Shown one piece after another: positions 41,071-49,137 of a DNA stretch of 64,000 nt (position 1 is the first letter of the stretch; every line of letters begins with the position of its first letter). Source of the stretch: Pseudonocardia sp. SCN 73-27. GTDB taxonomy: Bacteria; Actinomycetota; Actinomycetes; Mycobacteriales; Pseudonocardiaceae. The notes beneath the pieces are model-generated. The model saw nothing but the letters and a program-made list of their open reading frames with translations. It ran no database searches and was not told the origin of the DNA. Where the stretch lies: NCBI GenBank assembly GCA_001725415.1, contig MEGH01000039.1:41556-105555 (forward strand). The letters are read 5' to 3'. A program made the position numbers and the translations under genes.

Positions 41071-41943
41071 ATGCTGCACGCCGAACCGGAGACCGACACC
41101 GGGACCGACCCGGCCGAGCTCCACGCCCTCGTGCGGCAGCACAGGACCGGCAGCCTGCCCGCCGAGCTGCTCACCCGGCTCCACGAGGAGCGGGCCGCGA
41201 CCCGCGACCCGTTCCTCGTCGACTACCTCGACGGCGTCCTCTCCGCCTCGGGCGGGCAGCTGGGCATGCTGCTGTTGGAACGGGTCCGGGTCGCCGCCGC
41301 GCTGTCGGCGGAGGAGATGGCCACCCTGCTCGTCGCCGACGTCGTCGCCCACGAACAGGGCGGCGACGAGCACCGCCGCCGGGTGCGGCACGCGCTGCGG
41401 TTTGTCGCCGTCTCGACCGGCACCCCGCCGGCCGACGTCGACCCGCCCGCGTTCCCGGACGGTCCGGCCGAGCCCTGGTTCGCCCGCACCGTCACCGCGA
41501 CGGACGGCGACGAGCTCGCACTGGTCCGCGTCCTGCAGGCTCGGGAGATGCTGTTCACCGTCCTCGCCGACGACGTCCGCGCCGCCACCCTCGCCGTCCG
41601 CGACGGCCGGTCGGACGAGGCGGCCGAGCTGGTCGCCCACGCCGCGACGATGTTCGACCGCGCCACGATGCTGTCCCGGGTGATCGCGATCCCGCTGGCC
41701 GGGGACGTGCGGTCCGAGCGCTACGAGCGGTTCGCCGCGGCGTGCGGCCCGCTCGGCACGCGGCTGCGTGAGGCGCGCCCCGACACCCTCGCCGGGGCCG
41801 TCGCCGCCGACCCGGAGTCGGAGCTCGTCCCCGCCCTGGAGCTGCTCGACGCCGCCCGCCGCCGGTGGGCGGGCCGGCTCGCCGCCGACGCGATCCGCGC
41901 ACCTCGGTCCGACGGCTCGGCGTCCGAGGCCGACGCCGCCTGA
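41071..41943 (+). CDS. Hypothetical helical protein
   Basis: A 290-residue, highly charged, mostly helical protein (LLTRLHEERAATRDPFLVDY; EEMATLLVADVVAHEQGGDE; AELVAHAATMFDRATMLSRV). I do not recognise the family. ATG 41071 is used; an in-frame ATG at 41029 would add 14 basic residues. It is followed immediately by a LuxR scrap, so the 3' neighbourhood is rearranged, but the frame itself looks intact. Confidence 0.6.
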   Translation: MLHAEPETDTGTDPAELHALVRQHRTGSLPAELLTRLHEERAATRDPFLVDYLDGVLSASGGQLGMLLLERVRVAAALSAEEMATLLVADVVAHEQGGDEHRRRVRHALRFVAVSTGTPPADVDPPAFPDGPAEPWFARTVTATDGDELALVRVLQAREMLFTVLADDVRAATLAVRDGRSDEAAELVAHAATMFDRATMLSRVIAIPLAGDVRSERYERFAAACGPLGTRLREARPDTLAGAVAADPESELVPALELLDAARRRWAGRLAADAIRAPRSDGSASEADAA

Positions 41944-42075
41944 GTGGGGATCGCGGAGCGGACGATGCAGAAGCACCTGCAACGGGTCCACCTGAAGCTC
42001 GGGGTCGCCGACCGGCTCACCGCGGCCCAGCGTGCGGGCGCACTCGGCCTGGTCGGGGGCGCCGGGCCGACCTAG
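41944..42075 (+). pseudogene. LuxR helix-turn-helix C-terminal scrap
   Basis: Directly after the preceding stop, GTG 41944 opens IAERTMQKHLQRVHLKLGVA then DRLTAAQRAGALGLVG: the recognition helix and end of a LuxR domain. The first HTH helices and all upstream domains are missing. A 43-residue relic. Confidence 0.65.
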
Positions 42076-42085
42076 TGTCGATGTC

Positions 42086-43123
42086 ATGGACATCCCGGTG
42101 CTGGCTTTCGACCGGGCGCGTGGCGCCGACGGCACGTTCGACCCCCGGTTCCTCGACCAGCTGCGCGCCGCACTGCACGAGGTGGGCTTCCTGCAGCTGA
42201 CCGACTTCGGCGCCGCGCCCGGGCAGGTCGCGGAGTTCTCCGACGTCGTCGGCCGGTTCTTCGCGTTGCCGCCGCAGGAACGCCTCGCCCTCGACAACCG
42301 GCTGTCCCCGCACTTCCGCGGCTACACCCGGCTCGGCCACGAGATCACCGCCGGCCGTCCCGACGCCCGCGAGCAGCTCGACTACGGCCCCGAGCTGCCG
42401 GTCCGCCCGCGCGACGAGTGGGACGCGTCGTTCCGGCTGCTGGAGGGTCCGAACCAGTGGCCCGACGCCGCGCTGCCCGAGCTGCGCACCGTGGTCCTGG
42501 CCTGGGCGGACCTGATGTGCCGGGTCGCGGAGGAGCTGACCCGCGCGGTCGCGGTGTCGCTGGGGCTGCCCGAGGACCAGTTCGCCGACGCCTTCTCCGG
42601 CGAGCCGCACTGGTTCGGAAAGCTGATCCGCTACGTGGGCGCCGACTCCGACGGCCCCGACGCCCAGGGCGTCGGACCACACGCAGACTGGGGCTTCCTC
42701 ACCCTGCTGCTGCAGGACGGCTCCGGGGGCCTGCAGGCCCGCCCGCCGCGCGCGCCCGAATGGGTCGACGTCCCGCCCCTCGACGAGGCGCTGGTGATCA
42801 ACGTCGGCGAGATGCTCGAGGTGGCCACGCACGGCTACCTGGTGTCGACGGTCCATCGCGTGCTGCCGTGCGCGCCGGGGACGACACGGCAGTCGGCCGG
42901 GTTCTTCTGGTCGCCGCGGCTCGACGCCACGCTCGACGCGGTCCCGCTGACCCCCGAGCTGGCCGCGAACGCGCCGGGCGTCACCGAGAGTGCGCACAAC
43001 TCGCTGCTGCCGCGCTTCGGGGACAACGCGTTGAAGGGCTGGTTCCGCTCGCACCCCGAGGTGGCGCAGCGCCACCACCCCGAGCTGGCCCGGGAGCTGG
43101 CAGCCGCGGCGGCGCGTACCTGA
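42086..43123 (+). CDS. Isopenicillin N synthase-like Fe(II)/2-oxoglutarate oxygenase
   Basis: A 345-residue oxygenase. N-terminal DIOX_N-type part (DIPVLAFDRA; GFLQLTDFG), then the iron triad HxD in VGPHADWGFLTLL (about H192/D194), a distal histidine in STVHRVLP and the 2-oxoglutarate arginine in RQSAGFFW. Members hydroxylate, desaturate or cyclise small molecules. The ATG at 42086 lies 10 nt after the LuxR scrap. Substrate unknown. Confidence 0.87.
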   Translation: MDIPVLAFDRARGADGTFDPRFLDQLRAALHEVGFLQLTDFGAAPGQVAEFSDVVGRFFALPPQERLALDNRLSPHFRGYTRLGHEITAGRPDAREQLDYGPELPVRPRDEWDASFRLLEGPNQWPDAALPELRTVVLAWADLMCRVAEELTRAVAVSLGLPEDQFADAFSGEPHWFGKLIRYVGADSDGPDAQGVGPHADWGFLTLLLQDGSGGLQARPPRAPEWVDVPPLDEALVINVGEMLEVATHGYLVSTVHRVLPCAPGTTRQSAGFFWSPRLDATLDAVPLTPELAANAPGVTESAHNSLLPRFGDNALKGWFRSHPEVAQRHHPELARELAAAAART

Positions 43124-43245
43124 CCATCGGGAGTACGCAGTTCCCGTCAGGTCGGGGAGCGTCCGGGGAGACGTGAATCCGTGCCCCGAACACCACCACG
43201 ACGGGGAGCTACGCCCCGCCCACGGGCTCGCCCGACGCGGACGAG

Positions 43246-43596
43246 ATGAACGCCGCCTGCGCAGCCGCGCACGGCTGCCGGGTCGACGAGCTGGGCTGGG
43301 TCAACACCCTGTTCGTCGGCACCGGCGTGCACGGGCTCGGCGTCGGCCGCCTCCTGCTGGAGACGGTCGTCGCCGACCTGCGCGAGCACGACCTGCGCCC
43401 GTGCCCGGAGGTGCTCGCCGTCCACGACGCGGCCGCCCGGCTCTACGTCGCCGCCGGGTGGCGCGAGGTGCACCGGCTGCGGCGGGACCACGCGCCGGGA
43501 ACGAACGGGACTTCTTCCCGGAGGGGTCCTCCGACCGGTGGCGGCGGCCCGAGATCCACGGGACGATCCCGGCGTGGACTACGCAACGATGCGTGA
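43246..43596 (+). pseudogene. GNAT acetyltransferase remnant (N-terminally truncated)
   Basis: The C-terminal half of a GNAT domain is clear: VNTLFVGTGVHGLGVGRLLL (acetyl-CoA loop) and AVHDAAARLYVAAGWREVHR. A stop at 43174-43176 closes the frame upstream, leaving no room for the first strands and helices. The frame then runs on with unrelated arginine-rich residues into the next gene. Probably decayed. Confidence 0.55.
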
Positions 43597-44500
43597 CCTG
43601 TTCTTCGCCGCCCCCTCGCAGGGGCGCCCGCCGGCGCCCGCCGTGTCGGGGGCGAGCCCCGCGCGCGCCCTGCGCGACGCCTTCGAACCCCTTGCCTCGC
43701 AGGCGATCTGGTCGGCCGAGAGCGCCGACGGCTACCGTGAGCTGGGCCTCGACGACTTCTTCGTCGCCTACGTCCGGCAACGCACCGCGCCGCTGGGCGA
43801 GCCGGCCGCGTCGGTCGCGGTGACCGCGATGGGCGTCTTCTCCTACGACCTCATCGCGCCCCAGTACGAGGCCGGCATCGCCGCGATCAGCCGCAACGAC
43901 GCCGTCCGCGTCCGCACCAACGCCCCCGGTCCGACGTTGCGCCGCGTCCTCGCCGGCGAACCGGATCTCGACGCCCGCGCCGCCGCCGTCCTCGCCGCGC
44001 TGCGCCGTGGCCTCGACGCCGCCGACGCCACGTCGCGGCCCCTGTTCACCGGGCTGCGTGCCGAGCCGTGGCCCGCCGACGTCCTCGCCGCCCTCGTCCA
44101 CGCCTGCAACCAGCTGCGTGAGCACCGTGGCGACTCCCACCTCGCGGTGTGCGCCGTCGCCGGGCTCGATCCGGTCGAGATGAACATCCTGACCGAGCTG
44201 TACTGCGGCTACCCGATCCTGGAGTACACCGCGACCCGCGGCTGGAGCCCCGAGCAGATGGAGGCCGCCGTCGGCAGGCTCCGCGCCCGCGGTCTGGTCG
44301 ACGACTCCGGCGCGATGACCGCGGCCGGCCTCGACTTCCGGCACGGCCTGGAGGAGCAGACCGATGCGATGCAGCAGTCGATCGTCGACGCGATCGGCGG
44401 CGACATCGGCATCGTCACCGCGGAGCTGAACCGCTGGTCGGACGCCCTCGTCGCCGGGGGCGCGGCGCCGGTCGACCCGGCGAAACGCCTCGCCGGGTAG
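43574..44500 (+). CDS. SCO6745-family protein
   Basis: About 308 residues, matching the actinobacterial family named after Streptomyces SCO6745: ALRDAFEPLASQAIWSAESA, GYRELGLDDFFVAYVRQRTA, RPLFTGLRAEPWPADVLAAL, LREHRGDSHLAVCAVAGLDP and an HTH-like MEAAVGRLRARGLVDDSG near the C-terminus. Function is unknown, although the C-terminal part looks like a winged helix. GTG 43574 is used; ATG 43589 is an alternative. Ends three bases before palindrome copy 5. Confidence 0.78.
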   Translation: MDYATMRDLFFAAPSQGRPPAPAVSGASPARALRDAFEPLASQAIWSAESADGYRELGLDDFFVAYVRQRTAPLGEPAASVAVTAMGVFSYDLIAPQYEAGIAAISRNDAVRVRTNAPGPTLRRVLAGEPDLDARAAAVLAALRRGLDAADATSRPLFTGLRAEPWPADVLAALVHACNQLREHRGDSHLAVCAVAGLDPVEMNILTELYCGYPILEYTATRGWSPEQMEAAVGRLRARGLVDDSGAMTAAGLDFRHGLEEQTDAMQQSIVDAIGGDIGIVTAELNRWSDALVAGGAAPVDPAKRLAG

Positions 44501-44503
44501 GTC

Positions 44504-44543
44504 GTGCGCGGCAACAGTCGCTGTAGCGACTGTTGCCGCGCAC
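44504..44543. repeat. 40-bp palindrome copy 5
   Basis: GTGCGCGGCAACAGTCGC, TGTA centre, GCGACTGTTGCCGCGCAC: the 18-nt arms pair perfectly but carry compensating changes relative to other copies. Lies between the SCO6745 gene and the antisense aldo/keto reductase remnant. Confidence 0.8.
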
Positions 44544-44555
44544 AGGGTCGGAACT

Positions 44556-45112
44556 CCTCGTGCACGTCCGGGTCCTGGCCCCAGATCCGGCCGCGCTCCA
44601 GGCCCGAGATCGCAGTGACCTCGTCGTCGGTCAGCGTGAACCCGAAGACGTCGATGTTCTGACGGCGGCGCTCCGGATTCGACGACGCCGGGATCGGCAC
44701 CGCGCCCAGCTGCGTGTGCCAGCGCAGCACGACCTGCCCCGGTGACACACCGTGCGCCTCGGCGATCCCGGTGAGGACCGGCTCCATCAGCAGGTCGCCG
44801 CGGCCGAGCGGGCTCCAGCTCTCGGTGACGATCCCGTGCGCCGCACGGAACTCGCGCAGCGCCGCCTGGGGGAAGGAGGGGTGCAGCTCCACCTGGTTGA
44901 CCGCCGGGACGACGCCGGTCTCGTCGGCCAGCCGGGTCGGCTGCGCCTCGGTGAAGTCGGAGACGCCGATCGACCGGATCAGACCCTGCTCGCGCAGCTC
45001 GATCATGGCCCGCCAGCTCGCGACATAGGCGTCGAGACGCGGCAGGGACCAGTGGATCAGGTAGAGGTCGACGTGGTCGAGCGCCGGCGATGTGAGCGAC
45101 TCGTGGAACCCC
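44556..45112 (-). pseudogene. Aldo/keto reductase, N-terminally truncated with lost stop
   Basis: The C-terminal two thirds of an aldo/keto reductase (HVDLYLIHWSLP; QGLIRSIGVSDF; VNQVELHPSFPQ; SNPERRRQNIDVF; LERGRIWGQDPDVHEEF). The first ~90 residues with the catalytic Asp/Tyr are missing: the frame begins directly at the stop of the SRPBCC gene. At the natural end, TTC CGA replaces the expected TTC TGA, so the frame reads on through palindrome copy 5 to 44209. Both ends are damaged. Confidence 0.7.
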
Positions 45113-45610
45113 TCACGCCGCCAGCGAGATCGCGATCTGTTCGAGGCGGTCCATCGCCTCCTGCATGCCGGCCTCCATGCCCGACCCGATGTGGGCGTCG
45201 CGGTGCTCGGGGACGGTGTGCTGCACCAGCATCGTCAACGTCGTCCGGCCGTCGACCTCGGTGAACGTCACCGTGTCGAGAGCCTCGCCGTCGGGCATCC
45301 CCTCGAACACCTCGGTCATGACGAGCTTCTCGTTCGTCTCGATCTCGCGGTACTCGCCGTGGAAGCCCACCTCGAAGCCCCCGTTGGCCACCAGCACGTA
45401 GCGCCAGGCCCCGCCGACGCGCAGGTCGACCTCCGCCAGCGTCACCTCCCCGCGCTCGCCCGCCCACCAGCGCTTGATCAGCTCCGGCGTCGTGTACGCC
45501 TTCCACACCAGGTGCTTCGGCGCCGCGAACTTCCTGGTGATGACGATCTCGCGGTCACCCCGCAGCGTCACGGTCGCGCTGTGCTGCGTCGCCGCCGTCG
45601 TCTCTGCCAT
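45113..45610 (-). CDS. SRPBCC/AHSA1-family protein
   Basis: A 165-residue START-like domain protein: REIVITRKFAAPKHLVWKAY, KRWWAGERGEV, WRYVLVANGGFEVGFHGEY, TLTMLVQHTVPEHRDAH. AHSA1-like SRPBCC proteins bind hydrophobic ligands and are often paired with ArsR regulators, as here. ATG 45610 is chosen because GGAGAGAG precedes it; this overlaps the ArsR 3' end by 56 nt. Confidence 0.85.
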   Translation of the reverse strand: MAETTAATQHSATVTLRGDREIVITRKFAAPKHLVWKAYTTPELIKRWWAGERGEVTLAEVDLRVGGAWRYVLVANGGFEVGFHGEYREIETNEKLVMTEVFEGMPDGEALDTVTFTEVDGRTTLTMLVQHTVPEHRDAHIGSGMEAGMQEAMDRLEQIAISLAA

Positions 45611-45959
45611 CTCTCTCCGCCTCCATCGGTTCTGCGTCCATGAGTTCTGTGAGTACGACATCCATCCGGTCGAACCGCTCCGACCAGAGCTGCTCGAAGC
45701 CGCGCACCCATTCGTGGATCGGCTTGAGCGGCACGGGGTTCAGCCGGTAGAGCCGGCGGCGTCCGTCGTCGCGGACGTCGACCAGGCCGACCTCCCGCAG
45801 CACCTTCAGGTGCTTCGACACGAGGGGCTGTGCGACGCCCATTCGCTCGACGATGTCGTTCACCGCGAGCTCGCCGTGCGTGAGCAGGTCGAGGATCTGC
45901 CGCCGCCTCGGCTCGGCCACCGCGTTGAACGCGTCGGTGGTGGTCGCCGCCCGTGCCAT
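45555..45959 (-). CDS. ArsR-family helix-turn-helix regulator
   Basis: A 134-residue winged-helix protein (AEPRRRQILDLLTHGELAVN; MGVAQPLVSKHLKVLREVGL; RLYRLNPVPLKPIHEWV). It lacks the metal-binding cysteine motif of arsenic/zinc sensors, so it belongs to the ArsR/SRPBCC pairing type. The last ~25 residues (ERDGRDDGGDAAQRD) are low complexity and encoded where the next gene starts. A 20-bp palindrome just upstream is its probable operator. Confidence 0.87.
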   Translation of the reverse strand: MARAATTTDAFNAVAEPRRRQILDLLTHGELAVNDIVERMGVAQPLVSKHLKVLREVGLVDVRDDGRRRLYRLNPVPLKPIHEWVRGFEQLWSERFDRMDVVLTELMDAEPMEAERDGRDDGGDAAQRDRDAAG

Positions 45960-45968
45960 GGCCAGAGC

Positions 45969-45988
45969 GTATACCCATATGGGGATAC
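45969..45988. promoter_or_regulatory. Palindromic operator upstream of the ArsR gene
   Basis: GTAT A CCCATATGGG G ATAC: a 20-bp palindrome broken only at one symmetric pair, 10 bp from the ArsR start codon and 75 bp from the divergent flavin monooxygenase. A-T-rich for this genome. Likely site for the ArsR protein, possibly controlling both directions. Confidence 0.65.
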
Positions 45989-46063
45989 GTCAAGGGGTGC
46001 CCCTTCCGGCGTTCCCGTTGTTGAATGTCGACGAGGACGTCCCCGTGGCAAGGAGGCCATCGA

Positions 46064-47872
46064 GTGACCCAGTCCGTCGAGACCGCGAGTGCCGCTGCGA
46101 CCGCCACCGAGCAATGGCTCACCGCGTTCCAGAACGCGTTGACCGCACGCGACGTCGACGCCGCCGCCGCCCTGTTCGCCGACGAGAGCTTCTGGCGCGA
46201 CATCGTCTCGTTCACCTGGAACATCACGACCGTCGAAGGCCCCGCAGGCGTCGCCGACCTGTTGCGCGCCACCCTCGACGACGTCGAACCCGCCGGGTTC
46301 CGCGCCACCGAGGAACCCGCCGAGGCCGACGGTGTCATCACCGCGTGGATCGCGTTCGAGACCAGGGTCGGCCGCGGGTCGGGGCTGCTGCGGCTCGTCG
46401 ACGGCAAGGCGTTCACCCTTCTCACCACGCTCGACGAGCTGAAGGGCCACGAGGAACCCGCCCGCGACCGACGCCCCCAGGGTGTCCGCCACGGCGCCTA
46501 CCGCGACCGCGTCACCTGGGCCGAGAGCCGCGAACAGGAGGCCGCCGAGCTCGGCTACACCGTCCAGCCCGAGGTCGTCATCGTCGGCGGCGGCCAGGGT
46601 GGCATCGCCCTCGGCGCACGGCTGCGCCAGCTCGGCGTCCCCACGATCATCATCGAGCGCAACGCCCGCCCCGGCGACTCGTGGCGCAAGCGCTACAAGA
46701 GCCTCGCCCTGCACGACCCGGTCTGGTACGACCACCTGCCGTACATCCCGTTCCCCGAGAACTGGCCGGTCTTCTCGCCGAAGGACAAGATCGGCGACTG
46801 GCTCGAGATGTACACGAAGGTCATGGAGCTCAACTACTGGGGCTCGACGACCGCGAAGAGCGCCTCCTACGACGAGTCCTCGAAGACCTGGACCCTCGTC
46901 GTCGACCGCGACGGCGAAGAGGTCACGCTCCAGCCGAGGCAGCTCGTGCTCGCCCTCGGCGCGTCCGGCCTGCCCGTCGTCCCCGAGATCCCGGGCGCCG
47001 AGAAGTTCCGCGGCGCCCAGCACCACTCCTCGGCCCACCCCGGGCCCGACGAGTACAAGGGCAAGAGGGCCGTCGTCATCGGCTCGAACAACTCCGCCCA
47101 CGACATCTGCGCCGCGCTCTGGGAGGCCGGCGTCGACGTCACGATGGTGCAGCGCAGCTCCACCCACATCGTCCGGTCCGACACCCTCATGGACCTCGGC
47201 GTCGGCGACCTCTACTCCGAGCGCGCCCTCGCCGCCGGCGTCACCACGTTCAAGGGCGACACGATCTTCGCGTCGCTGCCGTTCCGCATCCTGCACACGT
47301 TCCAGATCCCGGTGTACGCGGCGATCAAGGAACGCGACCAGGACTTCTACGACAGGCTCGAGAAGGCCGGCTTCGACATCGACTGGGGCGTCGACGACTC
47401 CGGCCTGTTCCTCAAGTACCTGCGCCGCGGATCGGGCTACTACATCGACGTCGGCGCCTCCGAGCTCGTCGCGAACGGCGACATCAAGCTCGCGAAGGGG
47501 CAGGTCACCGAGCTGACCGAGGACGAGGTCGTGCTGCAGGACGGCACGCGCCTGCCCGCAGACCTCGTCGTCTACGCCACCGGCTACGGCTCCATGAACC
47601 AGCTGGCCGCCGACATCATCGGCCAGGACGTGGCCGACAAGGTCGGCAAGGTCTGGGGCCTGGGATCGGGCACGCCGAAGGACCCCGGCCCGTGGGAGGG
47701 CGAGCTGCGCAACATGTGGAAGCCCACCGCCCAGGAGGGCCTGTGGATCCACGGCGGCAACCTCGCCCTGTCGCGCTACTACTCGCTCTACCTGGCCCTG
47801 CAGCTCAAGGCCCGCCAGGAGGGCATCCCGACGCCCGTCTACAACCAGGCCGAGGTGCACCACACGGAGTGA
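46064..47872 (+). CDS. Flavin-containing monooxygenase with N-terminal NTF2-like domain
   Basis: A 602-residue protein. Residues 1-130 are NTF2-like (ATEQWLTAFQNALTARDVDA). The rest is a flavin monooxygenase: FAD loop GGGQGG (175-180), the family motif FRGAQHHSSAHP, a second nucleotide loop GSNNSA and the late VVYATGYGS. It would oxygenate a soft nucleophile or carbonyl using NADPH and O2. GTG 46064 is set by AGGAGG 7 nt upstream. Similar NTF2-FMO proteins occur in bacteria; substrates are mostly unknown. Confidence 0.88.
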   Translation: MTQSVETASAAATATEQWLTAFQNALTARDVDAAAALFADESFWRDIVSFTWNITTVEGPAGVADLLRATLDDVEPAGFRATEEPAEADGVITAWIAFETRVGRGSGLLRLVDGKAFTLLTTLDELKGHEEPARDRRPQGVRHGAYRDRVTWAESREQEAAELGYTVQPEVVIVGGGQGGIALGARLRQLGVPTIIIERNARPGDSWRKRYKSLALHDPVWYDHLPYIPFPENWPVFSPKDKIGDWLEMYTKVMELNYWGSTTAKSASYDESSKTWTLVVDRDGEEVTLQPRQLVLALGASGLPVVPEIPGAEKFRGAQHHSSAHPGPDEYKGKRAVVIGSNNSAHDICAALWEAGVDVTMVQRSSTHIVRSDTLMDLGVGDLYSERALAAGVTTFKGDTIFASLPFRILHTFQIPVYAAIKERDQDFYDRLEKAGFDIDWGVDDSGLFLKYLRRGSGYYIDVGASELVANGDIKLAKGQVTELTEDEVVLQDGTRLPADLVVYATGYGSMNQLAADIIGQDVADKVGKVWGLGSGTPKDPGPWEGELRNMWKPTAQEGLWIHGGNLALSRYYSLYLALQLKARQEGIPTPVYNQAEVHHTE

Positions 47873-47903
47873 CTCGGGGATCGACGTGGGGGTAGGCCCG
47901 CGT

Positions 47904-48260
47904 ATGGCGCGACCGGCTTTCGTCCTGCACGAGCACCGACGACCGCGGCACCACTTCGACCTCCGGCTGGAGGAGAACGGGGTGCTGCGGTCGTGGGCCG
48001 TGCCGCGCGGTCTGCCCGACGACCCCCGCCGCAACCGTCTCGCCGTGCCCGTCCCCGACCACGGGATGGACCACCTCGGCTACACCGACGTCGACAAGGA
48101 CATCGCCGACACCGGCTGGTGGGAGGAGCACGACCGCGACGACCGGCGGATCGTCTTCACCCTGCACGGGCGCGAGGGCTCACGCCGCTACGCGCTCATC
48201 CACACCGGCGACGACTGGCTGCTCCATCTGACCAAGGAGCAGCCCGACGTCACTTCTTGA
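47904..48260 (+). CDS. Stand-alone LigD 3'-phosphoesterase (PE)-like protein
   Basis: A 118-residue protein with the PE-domain signature FVLHEHRRPRHHFDLRLEEN, GVLRSWAVPRGLPDD and a later YALIHTGDDWLLHL. In LigD this domain trims 3' ends during non-homologous end joining. Here it is alone, without ligase or polymerase. The histidines and the R-L-E motif are present, so activity is plausible. ATG 47904 is preferred; GTG 47886 adds six residues. Its 3' end overlaps the convergent DsbA-like gene by 11 bp. Confidence 0.82.
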   Translation: MARPAFVLHEHRRPRHHFDLRLEENGVLRSWAVPRGLPDDPRRNRLAVPVPDHGMDHLGYTDVDKDIADTGWWEEHDRDDRRIVFTLHGREGSRRYALIHTGDDWLLHLTKEQPDVTS

Positions 48261-48984
48261 GGCGCCGGCTCCCGCCGTGCCAGTCCTCGACCTTGCCCGA
48301 CTCCTGCGCCCGGACGCCCATCGACGGCAGCTGCGGACGCTCCCGCAGGCTGCGCTTGAGCTCGGCGAACCCGGGGAACCGGGCCAGGCCGACGACGTGG
48401 TCCCACAGCTGCGCGGCCTGCGCCTCGTCGGGCAGCCGGCTGATCACCGGGCCGAAGAACGCCACGCCCTCTGGCGGTTCGAAGTGCAGGATCGGGGTGC
48501 CGACGTCCTTGCCCGTCAGCGACAGCGCCTCGTCGGACTCGGCCTGGATCTCCATGTCGCGGGCCGTGTCGTCGAGGGCGTCGGCGAACGACGTGGGGAG
48601 TCCCGCCTCGGCGAGCGCGTCGGCCGCGAGTTGCGGCGTGCCCTGCCAGCCAGGGGCACGGCCCTCGTCGGGTGACGTCTGGAAGATGCGGGCGCCGAGA
48701 GCGGCGTAGAGCGGCCCCACGGCGTCGCGGCCGTGCTGCTCCCGCACCGCCGACGCCACGCGCAGCAGCCGCAGACCCGCGGTGTGCTGGGCGTCGTAGC
48801 CGTCGGGGAAGTGACTGTCGTAGTCCAGGTGCGAGTTGATCAGTCGTAGGGAGATGAACCGCCAGTCGACGCTGTAGTCGCGCTGCGACTGCACGATCCG
48901 GATCCATTTGCTCGTCATCCAGGCGAACGGGCAGATGGGGTCGAAATAGAAGTTGATGTCGGCATGCGCCGTGTCCGCGCTCAC
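48250..48984 (-). CDS. DsbA-family oxidoreductase (Rv2466c-like) with CPFA active site
   Basis: A 244-residue DsbA-fold protein resembling mycothiol-dependent nitroreductase Rv2466c: FYFDPICPFAWMTSKWI, LDPLY-like GPLYAALGARIF, EDVGTPxxH-like GKDVGTPILHFEPPEGVAFF. The active-site motif is C18-P-F-A21 and not CPxC, so only the nucleophilic cysteine remains and it must work with an external thiol such as mycothiol. GTG 48984 is the start before the domain. Confidence 0.8.
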   Translation of the reverse strand: MSADTAHADINFYFDPICPFAWMTSKWIRIVQSQRDYSVDWRFISLRLINSHLDYDSHFPDGYDAQHTAGLRLLRVASAVREQHGRDAVGPLYAALGARIFQTSPDEGRAPGWQGTPQLAADALAEAGLPTSFADALDDTARDMEIQAESDEALSLTGKDVGTPILHFEPPEGVAFFGPVISRLPDEAQAAQLWDHVVGLARFPGFAELKRSLRERPQLPSMGVRAQESGKVEDWHGGSRRLKK

Positions 48985-49027
48985 GGATCCGAGGCTAGAC
49001 CGGATCGGTCCGATGACCACGGTATCT

Positions 49028-49056
49028 CTCATGGTTGTGTTCGACGTGACCATGAG
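49028..49056. promoter_or_regulatory. Inverted repeat between the DsbA-like gene and the hydrolase
   Basis: CTCATGGT (49028-49035) and ACCATGAG (49049-49056) form a perfect 8-bp inverted repeat with 13-nt spacing in the 153-bp divergent region. Candidate site for a dimeric regulator. Confidence 0.4.
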
Positions 49057-49137
49057 GAACAAACGATGGTCTCCGCGGGACCGCGGGTCGGGTGGACACT
49101 GGTCCCAGTCGACGCCGACACCCCTGGGAGACACCAC

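Noticed and set aside
43246-43596. Treating the GNAT frame as a complete gene
   Set aside because: The upstream stop at 43174 leaves no space for the N-terminal half of the fold, and the C-terminal 35 residues are low-complexity arginine-rich.
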